A stretch of DNA of 64,000 nt from Ailanthus altissimus (GCA_946807835.1 OX327712.1:16262001-16326000); one strand, 5' to 3'; numbered from the stretch's first letter, positions 45,514 through 57,536 are shown. The notes: a model not told the origin generated them from the sequence alone. Made by a program: numbers and translations.

Positions 45514-48500
45514 CTACGTGTCTGCTAGGTCATACAAGGATCTACACCATACAAACTTGTTGGTATTGATGGGCTTGGTCATCACATCTGCAAGGTTATC
45601 ATCTGTATGAATTTTTTTCATATCCACACTTCTATCTTCTACCACTTCACGAACAAAGTGATATTGAACACCTATGTGCTTCGTTCTTGAATGAAAAGCT
45701 GGATTCCTTGCAATGTGCAAGGCACTCTGACTGTCACAAAACAATTCAACTTTGTCTTGCTTGTGCCCGAGCTCCTCCAGCAATCTTTGTATCCAAATTG
45801 CTTCCTTGCAAGCTTGTATAGCTGCCATGTATTCTGCTTCTGTAGTAGATAATGCCACAATAGTTTGCAGTTTCGAAACCCAGCTTACAGCTCCTCCTGC
45901 AAGTTTAAACACATAGCCAGTAGTGGATTTTCTTTTATCAAGGTCTCCTGCAAAATCTGAATCCACATAACCCTTAACAATAAAATCTAATCCTCCGTAA
46001 TATAAAGCAACATCTGAGGTACCTTTAATGTATCTGAGGATCCTCCTGACACAACCTCAATGCTCTCTACCAGGATTCGCCATATATCTACTAATTGCTC
46101 CCACTGCTTGTGCAATGTCTAGTCTGGTACAAATCATAGCGAACATTAAACTTTCTACTGCTGATGCATACGGTACTCGAGACATCTATTTCCTCTCTGC
46201 TTCTTTGCTAGGACACATCTTAGAGGATAACTTAAAATTAACAGGGAGTGGGGTACTAATTGGCTTACAATCTTGCATGTTGAAGCGCCACAAGATTTTC
46301 TTTAAGTAGTTCTTCTGAGAAAGTCAAATCTTCCTGTTATTTCTGTCTCGGTGAATTTGCATCCCTAGAATCTTGTTTGCTGGTCCCAAGTCCTTCATAT
46401 TGAATTCCCTAGCTAATTGTGCCTTCAATTCTTGGACTCGATCTTTATTGGGGCTTGCCACTAACATGTCATCCACGTACAATAGTAAAATAATGAAATC
46501 ATTATCATTCTCAAACCTTTTGTAGCATGTACAATGGTTTGAACTAAGTCTGTTTTATCTAAGGCTGATGATATAGGAATCAAATCTCTTGTACCAACAC
46601 CTCGACGCCTGTTTGAGACCGTACAGAGATTTGTTTAACCTGCAAATTAAGTTCTCTTTTCCTTCTTCTTTAAAACCTTTTGGTTGGAGCATATAGATTT
46701 CTTCTTCAAGATCTCCATGAAGAAAAGCTATCTTCACATCTAGCTGCTCTAGATGTAAGTCAAATGTAGCACACATTGTTAGGACTATTTTGACTGTCAT
46801 AAGTCGAACTACAGGGGAAAATATCTCATTAAAGTCAATACCTTCTTTCTGAGCATAGCCTTTCACCACCAATCTTGCACGATACCGCTCCACTTGGTCA
46901 TTGCTATCCCGTTTGATCTTGTAGACCCATTTATTTCCAATGGCTTTTCTTCCACGTGGTAGTGCAACCAGCTCCTATGTTTTGTTCTTATGCAAGGCTT
47001 CAATATCTTTTTGCATTACTGTCATCCATAGAGAAATATCTTGACTTTTAGAAGCCTCCTGGAAAGTTGTTGGCTCTTCATCCTCTGTTAGAAGGCAGTA
47101 TGCAACATGAACCTCCATGACATACTCCGAGTGCCATGATGGTGATCGTCTCTCACGAGTTGATTGACGATCATCTGTAGCCGCAGACTCTACTGGTTCT
47201 TGTTCTTCATGCTCTAGTGCTGCTTCAGAAGAATCTAAATCTTCTTGAACTTGATTATTTTCCATTTATACCGTTGTAGTCTCTGGATTTTCCTTTACTG
47301 TGCTATCATATTTATCATTCCTTTGCAATTTATCTTATGCAAATATCACATCTCTGCTGATGACGACCTTGTGGGTAGTGGGATCCCACAGGTGATACCC
47401 CTTGACTCCATCAGCATATCCCAAGAAAAGGCATTTTCTGAATTTTGAATCCAGCTTCGTTGTTTGTTGGGGATTATACATCACGTACACAGGACTTCCA
47501 AATGTATGAAGGCAAGAATAATCAACTGGTTTCCCAGTCCACATCTTCATCGGTGTCTTCAACTCGATTGCTGTTGATGGTGACCGATTTACCACATAAC
47601 AGCGATTTTGACTGCTTCTGCCTAAAATGCTTTGGCTAAACCTGCAGTTCTCAACATAGCTCTTGTTCTCTCCAATAAGGTTCTGTTCATCCGTTCTGCT
47701 ACTCCATTCTGTTGAGGCGTGTAAGCTGTGCTGAATTGCCGCTTGATGCCTTCTTGTTGACAGAATGCAATAAAATCCTCACCAGTATATTCTCTTTCAT
47801 TATTTGTCCTTAAACACTTGATCTTCTTTTTCTGATTCAATTTCTACACACGCTCTGAATATTCTAAAAGCTTCAAACACATACGACTTCTTCTTGATTG
47901 GATACACCCAACATCTCCTGGAGTAATCATCTATGAATGATACAAAATATCTCGCTCCCCCTAAGGACATCACCGGTGCTTGCCAAACATCAGAGTGGAT
48001 TAATTCTAGAATTTCTTTACTTCTAGAACTGAATGTGCTGAACTTTAATCTGTGCTGCTTACTTGTGACACAGTGCTCACAGAAAGGTAAATGAACCAAT
48101 TTGAGCTCAGGAAGTAAATTTTGATCAGAGAGAATCTTCAAATCTCGTTCTGACATATGGCCCAGTTTGCGATGCCACATTATCGTTGACTCTTCTGCTG
48201 AACTACTTGATACAACAGATGCATCTCCTTCCTGCAGTGTTTCTCCATTAAGCATGTATAAATTTGCAGTAGCCTTTTTTGCCTTCATTACTACAAGCGC
48301 GCATTTGAGAATTTTCATTATCCCATTTTCAATTTGGGTCTTACACCCAGTGTTATCTAATTATCCCAACGACAAAAGATTCTTCTTGAGGCCTTTCATA
48401 TGTCGCACCTTCTGGATAATACGAATAGTACCATCGTACATCTTCATCTTGATGGATTATATTTCAGCGATTTCCAAAGCATGATCGTTCCCCATATATA

Positions 48501-49443
48501 CAGATCCGCCAGAGGTAGGTTCATATTGATGGAACCATTCTCTCTTAGAGGTTATGTGCCATGTAGCTCCAGAATCTATGAGCCATACATCAGAGAACCG
48601 TTTTCTGCTTTCAACAACTGTTGCTGCCTTGCTGTATAAAATTTCACCATCATCTGAGGTGCTTGCAATATTCCCTTGAGGTTTGTCCTCTGCACTTTTC
48701 TTCAATCCCCAACAATCTTTCTTTAGATGGCTTTTCTTGCCACAATGGTAGCATTTGACGCTCTTCTTACTTCTGAATTTTGGTCTACCATAATTTTGAC
48801 TCCCACTGGGGCCACATTCTATTGATCTACCTCTCATCATTGTCAAAGCTTCTGCTTGCTGTGAATATTCCTGTTTGTCTTCTTTATTTTTTCGTCTTCG
48901 TTCTTCTCCCAATACAGCAGCTGTAACATCATCGAAGACTAAGAATTCCGTTAGGATATTATTCGTCAAGTTGATGATGAGTTGATCATACGAATCTGGT
49001 AGGCTTTGAAGTAAAATCTCCGCACGTTCACCTGCATTTATTTTATGCCCCAAGGAAGTGAGTTGGGAAAATAGAGTATTTAATGTGTTGATGTGCTCCG
49101 TCACTGAAATGGATTCTGTCATTCGAAGGGTGTACAATCTCCTTTTTAAGAAGATCTTGTTGTGCAGAGATTTAGCCTCATACAATTTAATCAGAGTATT
49201 CCAGATCTCTTTTGCTGTCTTCTTTTTCGCTACACTAGATAGCACATTATCAGCAAGTGCTAGATGCAGATCAGCAACTGCATTACCGTCAATCTCATTT
49301 CACTTAATATCATCAGTGATACCAGCGAGTCTTTCATCAATCGCTTCTAAGCACTTATTTTTTCTTAAAATTGTATTTATTTTTATTTTTCACAATATAA
49401 AATTACCTCCATTGAAATTCTCAACTTCGTATTTTGCCGCCAT
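45514..49443 (-). pseudogene. Ty1-copia element 1 gag-pol, defective
   Basis: Read on the minus strand in order. gag runs from ATG at 49443 (MAAKYEVENFNGG), with UBN2-type capsid text and a zinc knuckle CYHCGKKSHLKKDC. Protease has WLIDSGATWHIT near 48570. Integrase has a zinc-binding MWHRKLGHM...CEHC region, IHSDVW, a second acidic motif reading TNNEREY, and NGVAERMNRTLLERTR (48318-47622), then a C-terminal part to 47335. A linker covers 47265-46975. Reverse transcriptase has ARLVVKGYAQKEGIDFNEIFSPV, LHGDLEEEIYM, SLYGLKQA and YVDDMLVA, with YVDD at 46468-46479. RNase H (45966-45514) has TTEAEYMA and a tail ending in DVMTKP. Defects: TGA codons at 49390-49392 and 49300-49302, stops after gag, and frameshifts in integrase and before YVDD. 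It lies in the leader intron of MATE gene 2, antisense to it. Confidence 0.93.
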
Positions 49444-49595
49444 TGCTTTTCACTACGAACTGCTTGCTGCTAGGATTGGCTCCCACTGTTACACGTGAAT
49501 AGTAACTATACGTATGAACAGTAACTGTATGTATAAATAGTAACAGTATACGTGAATAGTCTGTATACATGAATAGTGACCTCTTTCAACTAGTT

Positions 49596-49607
49596 GCTCT
49601 GATACCA
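49596..49607 (-). promoter_or_regulatory. primer-binding site of copia element 1 (tRNA-iMet)
   Basis: On the minus strand TGGTATCAGAGC, the standard complement of the plant initiator tRNA-Met 3' end, starts two bases after the 5' LTR. Confidence 0.92.
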
Positions 49608-49609
49608 CT

Positions 49610-50015
49610 TATTAGGAAATTGAGGGGTGATGTAGGGTCGCAACTGAAGCGAAATTGAGAAGAATAATGAAAATAAAACATAAGACAAACACAAAAAATT
49701 TACGTGGTTTGACTTTTAGCCTACATCCACGGACAAAAATAGAAGAATCTCTTACTATTAAAATGAAGAATACAAGTATTGTAATATTTTACCTTTATAA
49801 CTCAAAATTTCAATACACTCAATTCTCTCAAATTTCTAAAATCTCTCAAAATATTATTTATATAACAAAATTGTTAAACTCTCCTTTTTATAAAGAGAAT
49901 TGAGCAAATGAACAGCTTTAATAAAGCTATCCACAATTGTAAATTTGCTGGTACCGTGTCCTAATAAATTTAGAAATACAAAGTTACAAATTTACAGCTG
50001 GCACCGTGTCGCTGT
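49610..50015 (-). mobile_element. 5' LTR of copia element 1 (right copy; outer border approximate)
   Basis: Aligns with 45041-45435 from TATTAGGAAATTG (TG changed to TA) onward. Differences between the two are mainly C/T and G/A exchanges, plus an inserted word CCGTGTCCTAATAAATTTAG. The far end near 50010-50015 is blurred; host sequence homologous to gene 1 resumes by about 50015 (GTAAATTG...). Confidence 0.82.
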
Positions 50016-50983
50016 AAATTGTAATATTTCCCGGGTTTTTTCTGGTTTTCTTATAGGATTTACAATTGTTACACAATCACAGTTTCAGGAAAAACCATAA
50101 TGAGAGCTCTGAAAATATTATGTTAATATCCCTGAAAGAGAGGTTATTCATTAAATGAACGCATAATAATTATGAAGTAGAAACCACCTTCTATTAATGG
50201 GATACTTTGCATTTATGGCATGAGTTCTGTCATAGAACACAAGATTTATATGATATAACTTTAATCTTACAGGTCTGTGTTCTCTGTTACAAGTTAATAT
50301 TAAAATTTATGAATTCCAAGTTATAATCGTGGCGATCCGAGCCAATGATAAAAAGTATTTTTCTTATTGCGAAGCTGAAGTTTTTTTCCAGAAGTAATTT
50401 ATGGGTTCAACATTCCATGTATTAAGAAACAGTAGGATAGTTGTACAGGAGAAGTTTAAAGATCAGAATAGTAGATTCAATCATTCTCATTTCAAAGAAG
50501 AACTGTTATTCCAAATCATTTGGTTGTTTAAATAACATTAAATAATATAAAAGGAATTCATAAGATACTGCAGTATCTACTCACGGTGGTATGTTCCACA
50601 TATTGAATCGTTTTTGAAAGAAAAAAAAAAAATTGCTTCCATTCAAAGTAGGCGGCTTGTTTTTCACAGAATCTTAAAGACGCTTACGATATGGGTCCTT
50701 GTGATTATTTTAAATCCGGGAAATGAAGTCAGCACAATGCTTGCTTGCATGTGACATCAGATGTTTTCATATAATCAAAATTGAAATAATTATTATTATA
50801 TACTCATTGGTTGCATTTTGAATTTTTGTGATTGACTGAGAAATAATGCATTCACATTTTCCTGCCTATCGGCTATCTCTGTCTTCTTATGCAAACACAC
50901 CTACTCCCAAAAACGAACCCCATAGGACTATTTTTATAAGTTTGTAAATTTTATTTGTTCTTATCACTCATCTCTCATTGCAG

Positions 50984-51095
50984 TATCAATAGGTCTGTAG
51001 CTCCAAGATGGAGATTTCAAAGGCTGTAGCAATTGTATAGGCGGTTGAAGTGAAGTGAAGTTCAGTGCAAGCTAAGAAGGCTATAAGGCAAAAAG
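50984..51095 (+). other. probable 5' UTR exon 2 of MATE gene 2
   Basis: Aligns with 21544-21661 (AAGGCTGTAGC, GAAGTTCAGTGCAAGCT, AGGCAAAAAG). The acceptor CATTGCAG is good; the donor reads GTTATT where gene 1 has GTGAGT, so it may be used less well. Confidence 0.5.
51008..51040 (+). CDS. short upstream ORF in the MATE gene 2 leader
   Basis: ATG at 51008 opens a 10-codon frame (MEISKAVAIV, then TAG) inside the presumed leader exon. Gene 1 has ACG at the same place and no upstream ATG in this exon. A uORF of this kind could lower translation of the main frame; that it is translated is not shown. Confidence 0.35.
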   Translation: MEISKAVAIV

Positions 51096-51365
51096 GTTAT
51101 TTCAACTTCCTTGCTAAATATAACTTAACTTGCTTTTAAAGACAAATTAACATTCTAATCAGCTTCTTCTAACAACCTAATAAGATAGAGCAATAAAAAT
51201 ATGTCCTATATGTCAAAATTAAAGATTTGGCAAGTGATGTGCCGTGTTGGAATACTTATCTCCATGTAATACTCTTCTGCCATAGATGACGCAGAAGTAC
51301 TTATATTTTCCTTAATTTCTATAAATATTGACAGCTAAGGAAAAGGCTTTATTCAGGCTCTGAAA

Positions 51366-53865
51366 ATGGAGGGAGAGATGAAAAAGAAGCTGTTGACAGA
51401 CAACGAAGAGAATGGAGTTGATGAGCAAGTGACACTCAAGAACAAGGTGTGGGCTGAATCCAAGAAGATGTGGGTCGTAGCAGCTCCTGCCATGTTCACA
51501 AGATTTTCTACGTTTGGGATGAGCTTAGTTAGTCAGGCATTTATTGGGCACATAGGCTCCACTGAGCTAGCTGCCTACTCACTTGTGTTTACAGTTATCT
51601 TGAGGTTTGGAAACGGCATCTTGGTAAGCACTTGCGGATACTTTCATTCTTGACTTGGCATTTATAGAGACGGTGTTTGTTTGACACTGATTACTATAGT
51701 GAGTCTGTTTTTGGTTGTCTTCATGTTATCTTATTTAAAACAATTTTCAATATGAGAAGTACCATAACACATGTTCAGTTCAGGCTTAATGCTAGTTTCT
51801 GTGGTTCCTCTTGTAATGCTATCTTTGAAAAATGGATGACTCCAAGAATTTGATGATTTTTGGATGAATTTCAGTCTCTTATTATCGGAGTATGTAATTA
51901 AATGCAGAGTCTCATCTGTACGGAGAATTTTAGTCTCTGATATTTTCAAATGTGGTCGCTTCAATTTCTTAGTGTTGAATGTGTAGTTGGGAATGGCTAG
52001 TGCATTGGAAACGCTGTGTGGTCAAGCATACGGTGCAAAACAGTACCAGATGCTGGGAATTTATCTTCAAAGATCGTGGATAGTCTTATTCGTTGCCTCG
52101 CTCTTTCTTCTCCCTCTGTTTATCTTTACTTCTCCAATTTTGAGGCTTTTGGGCCAGGAAGCAAGCATTGCAGAAGTCTCAGGAGTTATTTCTCATTGGC
52201 TGATTGCTGTGATGTTCTCCTTCATTATGTCACTGACCTGCCAAATGTTCTTACAAGCACAGAGCAAGAACAAGATCATCTCCTACTTGGCAGCACTTTC
52301 ATTTTCAGTCCATGTATTTCTTTCATGGCTTCTCACCGTCAAATTCAAGTTTGGACTCGCGGGAGCAATGACGTCAACAGTTATCGCATATTGGATTCCA
52401 AATGTGGGTCAACTTGTGTTTATTACATGTGGATGGTGCCGTGACACATGGAAGGGGCTATCAGTCTATGCTTTCAAGGATCTCGGCCCCGTAATAAAGC
52501 TTTCTACGTCATCTGGTGCCATGCTCTGGTAATCTTCTCATCCAATTGCGGCTTTGAATGGAACTTCGTGTTCTTTTAAAAGGCTATATTTATATATGTG
52601 GGGAAGCTGACTTAGCATTATGTTGTTCTTTGCAGCCTTGAGGTGTGGTACAACACAATCTTGGTTCTTTTAACAGGAAATCTGAAAAATGCCGAGGTTG
52701 CCATTGATGCTCTTGCTATTTGGTAATACATTCATAAACTCCTCTCTCCAACTTGATCTTGGTTGTTTTCTCTTTTCTATAACCGAGTTTACATGAGCTG
52801 ATGCAAGCATTTGTCTTGAACTTATTCTTATTTGCAGTATCAACATCAATGGGCTGGAAATGATGATATCACTTGGTTTCTTGGCTGCAGCAGGGTATCA
52901 TTTTTAGTCATTATCCTGCATGAAATTTATGTTCACTTAGGGTGATATTTGCTAGCAAAAGTGAACTATATTCATTAGCTCTAATATTCTTTCTTTTCAT
53001 TGAATATGCCTGATTCCTTATTTTTGTGGAAAACCAGGGTTAGGGTGTCGAATGAGCTTGGAAGAGGAAGCGCAAGTGGTGCAAGATTCTCTATCATGGT
53101 GACAGTTATTACATCATCAATCATTGGATTTGTTCTTTTCATAATCTTCCTATTCCTCAGAGGACAGTTAGCATACATATTCACCAACAGTCAAGAGGTG
53201 GCAGCAGCAGTTGCAGACCTATCGCCATTGCTTGCTTTCTCTATACTTTTGAACAGTGTTCAACCAGTTCTCTCTGGTAAGGCTATCCCTTTCTTGTCTG
53301 TGACTTTTCATAATTTTTGGGACACAGCAATTATAACTAAAAGTTAAAAAATTATACATTGTTGAATATGTCACTGAAGATAATGCTTGAACAGGAGTTG
53401 CTGTTGGGGCTGGATGGCAAAGTATTGTAGCATATGTTAACATAACATGCTACTACCTCATTGGCATTCCAATTGGGGTTGTGCTTGGTTATGTTGCACA
53501 TATGGGAGTCAAAGTGAGTTATTATTATTTTTTTTCTCATTCTGCATATTTGTTGTAAAAGGACTTTGTTTCTCTCTGCTTACACTTTCTTCTTTCTGCT
53601 GTGCAGGGTGTTTGGATTGGAATGTTGTTTGGCACTTTGGTCCAAACTGTGGTACTTGTTATCATCACTTGGAGAACTGACTGGGATAAACAGGTATTGT
53701 GTTTTCCATTTACCTTGCTTTACTTGATGTTCTTATAGAAAAGGAAAAAAAAAACTGATTGGCAAATGATAATCATGTCTGCAGGTAATTCAAGCTCGTA
53801 ACCGCGTTAACAAGTGGATCATTGCAGATTCAGAAGAATCATTGCCCGAGCGACAAGAAGTGTGA
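51366..53865 (+). CDS. MATE efflux transporter, DETOXIFICATION 21-like (gene 2)
   Basis: Duplicate of the transporter at 21933-24720. Exons: 51366-51623, 51987-52528, 52636-52722, 52838-52894, 53038-53276, 53395-53513, 53607-53693 and 53785-53865. Every exon has exactly the same length as in gene 1 (258, 542, 87, 57, 239, 119, 87, 81), giving 489 residues with the same twelve-segment layout and the motifs ALETLCGQAYGA, FLQAQSKNK, RVSNELGRG and GVAVGAGWQ. Fourteen of the 86 exon-1 residues differ from gene 1, eleven of them in the first 31. The exon 4-5 junction codon reads Gly where gene 1 has Ser (AAAGVRV against AAASVRV). Exons 6-7 are nearly identical to gene 1, which suggests gene conversion. 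The leader intron holds a 5-kb retrotransposon. No disruption of the coding frame is seen. Confidence 0.95.
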
Positions 53866-55480
53866 CTTGTAGCTTCTTCAATTTAGAGAAATGCTGCCAC
53901 CTCTTAATTCTCTAATAACTCCAAATAATGCTATTCTTATTGCTAATATATATAGCTGGAAATTAATGAAAATCCTCCATATTTTTTTCTTGATTCCATC
54001 CAAAATGTCCCTTTTAAGTTATGATATTTTTTGCTCCTGATCTAATTTCAGTGTTAATTCTTTTTAATAACAATTCAAATGCTATGACGTATGGAGACGT
54101 CCGCGGAAAGGGGAGACTCAGTTTGTTCAATGTTTCCGTCCATAATTCTAAAAAAGTAGACATACGTTTACATGCATCATGATTTATCAGCTGCCAAATT
54201 TTACCGAAACTATAAAAAGAAAAAGAAAGAAGACTTTGGTGAAATATTTTATGTTAGTTGATTCTGGCAACTGATTACAAGTCAAGAGGAGGGTTATCAA
54301 TCTACGTGTCTTGTTGAATGAAAATATTCATTTACTAAACAAGAGCAGGAAAATCAGCCGTCCAATGAAGACTGGTTGATTGAGCAAGCATGTGCATGAA
54401 AATGGTAGTTGTAGTAGTTAACAAAAGAAGAGTTAGCACTTGGCGCTAATCACTTCACACCCAAAAACTCAGAGAAAGAAAGAGAAGATGAAGATAAACC
54501 TGCATAGATCACTGATTACGTAACTGATCTTTGTGTCTTGTTACTTGCCATTTGGATAACATAAAAGGAATTTTATTTTTAAATTTTGATAAAAATCCTA
54601 ATCAAGAAAATGATAACATATTACAATCTTAAAAAATAATCTAAAACTAAAAGACAGTAATGCAAAGAGGCAAAATAATGAGAAAGGGTAGTCTTATACT
54701 TTTCTTCTCCCCCTTACTTACAATGAGAAAGGGGTAGGTTTTTTCTTCTTCCACTCATTTTTTTAATAGTCATAATTTTTTATATTTTTATTATAAAAAT
54801 ATTATTTAATAGTATTATATAAGTGAGTTTATTAAATTTGATACATTGAATTGAATCATTTTATTATTTGCATCACTCTCAATCTTATTTTTCAAAAATT
54901 AATAAATTTAACTTAACTTCATAATTGCCCAAATTTTGAATTCAACATATATTATTAAATATAAGTTACTGCTCAATTATCATATAATTGAGGTACTGAG
55001 TATGAAATTGAAATACCATGGTTGGTTTCTGCAGAAAAAGGACAAAATAATGTGTATTAATTATGCTTAAATTGCCCCCACTTTGTCATTAGAAGCCAAC
55101 CAGCTTGAAATAGAAGAGGTAGGAATCGCGAGTGATTAGGAGATGTTAGCTCTTAAACTCTCGCACCCTAAAATAGAAAGGAACAGAAAACCAATGTATT
55201 TAATTTTTTTTTTAAAAAAGAAAAGACAAGAAAGGGACTTTTTGTTTCTTAATTGTAAGTCATTATAAATAGAGAGGGATAGAATTATTTACATGTATAG
55301 CCTGGAATTAATAATCAGTAGATTTCAAGTCTCATTTACCAAGATTTATTTCAAGGAAATTGAGGGAAGAAAAGACAGGAAATTATAATCGAGTTTTTTT
55401 ATATTATTTTTTAATGTATGGTTTAGATTTATTTTTATAATTAATTTCTATTTTATTAAAAAATTAATGACCCATATGCA
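53866..55480. other. 3' flank of MATE gene 2 and intergenic DNA
   Basis: After a ~20-bp match with gene 1 the flank is unique. No gene or element is recognised. Bases 54080-54180 and 55080-55180 have near-normal composition but lack open frames. Confidence 0.45.
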
Positions 55481-55592
55481 TTTTTTCATGTGAAAACTCA
55501 AATTTGAACATGATTTTGATCCAATAATAGTGCTATTTAGTATCATGTCTTATGTCAAATAAAAATTAGATAAATCTTAAATATATATGGGT
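55481..55592. repeat. left arm of a possible TRIM-like element
   Basis: The stretch TCAAATAAAAATTAGAT with flanks (about 55550-55590) recurs at about 56805-56850. See the entry at 56465-56860. Confidence 0.3.
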
Positions 55593-56119
55593 TGTTAAAG
55601 TGGAAGTATATCAAGTAAATAATATAGTACAATAACAAGCAATTATAAAAAAAATTAGAGAGAGAAAGGTAGAAGAAAACACAAGAAATTTACGTAGTTT
55701 AGTAATTACCTATGTCTACAGTAGATCAAGATCTCACTTCTTTATTATTGAATCACAAGTCACTCACAAAATATACATTTTATAAGAATATCAAAGTTTA
55801 TAAAGAACTCTTAACAATTTCTCACTAAATTTATTTATAACAATTTCTCACTATGGGCTGTTAAAGTGGAAGCATATCAAGCAAACAATATAGTGCAATA
55901 ATAAGCAATTATAAAAAAATTTAGAGAGAGAAAGGTAGAAGAAAACACAAGAAATTTATGTGGTTTAGTAATTATCTATGTCCACGGCAGATTAAAATCT
56001 CACTTCTTTATTATTGAATCACAAGCCGCTCACAAAATATACATTTTACAAGAATATCAAAGCTCATAAAAAACTCTTAACAATTTCTCACTAAATTGTC
56101 TCTCTTGAAATCTAAGGGT
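55588..56119. repeat. 266-bp tandem duplication at the LTR edge
   Basis: TATGGG(T/C)TGTTAAAGTGGAAG starts near 55587 and again near 55853, and the next ~260 bp (GAGAGAGAAAGGTAGAAGAA, ACACAAGAAATTTA, CTCACTTCTTTATTATTGAA) are repeated with about 7% change. The duplicated unit includes a few host bases next to the LTR start. Confidence 0.9.
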
Positions 56120-56464
56120 TTTCTCTTATGTGTTGTTATGTTGTGATAATTGATTTCAATTATAAGGAGTTACAAGAGTTTATATGGTGTTAATACTAAT
56201 TCTAGAGACCTTAAACTTAGTTGGAATAAGAGTCTTTACTTGTAGGAGTCAAAATCCTACTTAAAGAAGTCAATTGAGCTAAAATAAGAAATATCCGTAA
56301 ATTGCCGCATAAACAGTACCAATTGCATGAATAGTTTCTTACTTTCGGCCTTTTGTTTTACTTCTTAGCACGACCTTCACATACTAGACTTTTTACTTAC
56401 TCTTCATTAGTCTCCAATTAAAAATCAAAACTCAATTTTAATTTTGAACCATCAATTTCCAACA
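55593..56464 (-). mobile_element. solo LTR, copia type, minus orientation
   Basis: Begins TGTTAAAGTGG and ends TTTCCAACA. It carries the motif GAAATTTACGTAGTTTAGTA, matching TTTACGTGGTTCGAC in the copia 1 LTR, so it belongs to a related lineage. It includes the 266-bp tandem duplication. No internal region is attached. A target duplication was not recognised. Confidence 0.65.
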
Positions 56465-56860
56465 CGAGGGAATATATAGCATTCTCTAACATGTTAGCCT
56501 TTGTGGTTAATGGTAAATGTCTGACTTATAACAAATGGTATTAAAATAAATTTGAATTCTCATGCGTACGTGGGCCTCTAAAATCACACCAATGAAGATT
56601 GCTACGTGGGATGTGGGTCTTATATGGCTTCAAGGGATGGACCCTAAAAATCTTGTATCTTGAACTCCAACAAAAATTGCCACGTGGGTTGTAGGTCTCA
56701 CAGCTTTGGGAGATGGATAATATAGGCCAGGTTACCCTCCTGAGTTTGAGTCAGACTTTGATGAGGGCGTCACAAAATTGGATGGTGAAGAATATCACAT
56801 CTTACATCAAATAAAAATTAGATGAATTTTGTGTGTATATATATAAGCATATAATCAACA
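56465..56860. mobile_element. possible TRIM-like remnant (host of the solo LTR)
   Basis: After the solo LTR, AACAAATGGTATTAAAAT (about 56531) resembles a degenerate tRNA-iMet primer site, and a ~50-bp stretch ending in TATATATATAAG (56805-56855) repeats 55550-55590. LTR, primer site, ~250-bp internal part and LTR would fit a TRIM, with the solo LTR nested in its left LTR. Weak. Confidence 0.3.
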
Positions 56861-57494
56861 TTATTTAACAGACTAATTATTTGTGTCCATAAAAAACACC
56901 CGACAAATGACATTAGACTCCCACTTATGGACTACTTGCATAAAATGTTGTGTAAAATCAACGTATAAAGATGGAGAGAATTAGATGAAGTGCAGTTGCA
57001 AGGTGGAAAGTGCCCCTTAATATTTAGGCCTTCACAGTAAGATAGTTGGTGAAGGAGGGTTTGTAGTTGGATTGTTTCAAATAAATACGAGAGAGGAAGA
57101 AATGCTTGGCCACTACAATATGTTATAAATGGCAACATTATCTATCTCGTGAATACCATGAAAATGAAGTTTGCTAGCCTTTTCTCACATAACGGGTGTA
57201 TCAACGAGACAAATTGGTCTTGTCATTTAGGCCAACCATAGCCCAATACCTCTTATCTATATTTGTATTGTACATCACAATCTTTTTTTTAGTACCGATA
57301 TTTACACAATTTAAAATACCAACTTTTAATAAGTTATTTTTTTCTTACAAATAATTAATTTTTAATACAAATAATTTTTTTAAAATAAAAAATCTTAGAT
57401 GTCCACACCCAAAATTTTGTGTACAATATTAAAAAAGCTCATCCTAGTCCCAGGGAAATATTACTATTGCACTCTACACATTCTAATCTTATCT

Positions 57495-57536
<42 letters not shown>

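Larger units (their letters stand above)
44707..50983 (+). other. probable leader intron of MATE gene 2, expanded by a retrotransposon
   Basis: Runs from the conserved donor to the CATTGCAG acceptor: about 6.3 kb compared with 1.27 kb in gene 1. The difference is copia element 1 (45041-50015). Sequence on both sides of the insert aligns with the gene 1 intron. Confidence 0.55.

Noticed and set aside
46028..49498. Several plus-strand open frames over copia element 1
   Set aside because: They are antisense shadows of the gag-pol text on the minus strand.
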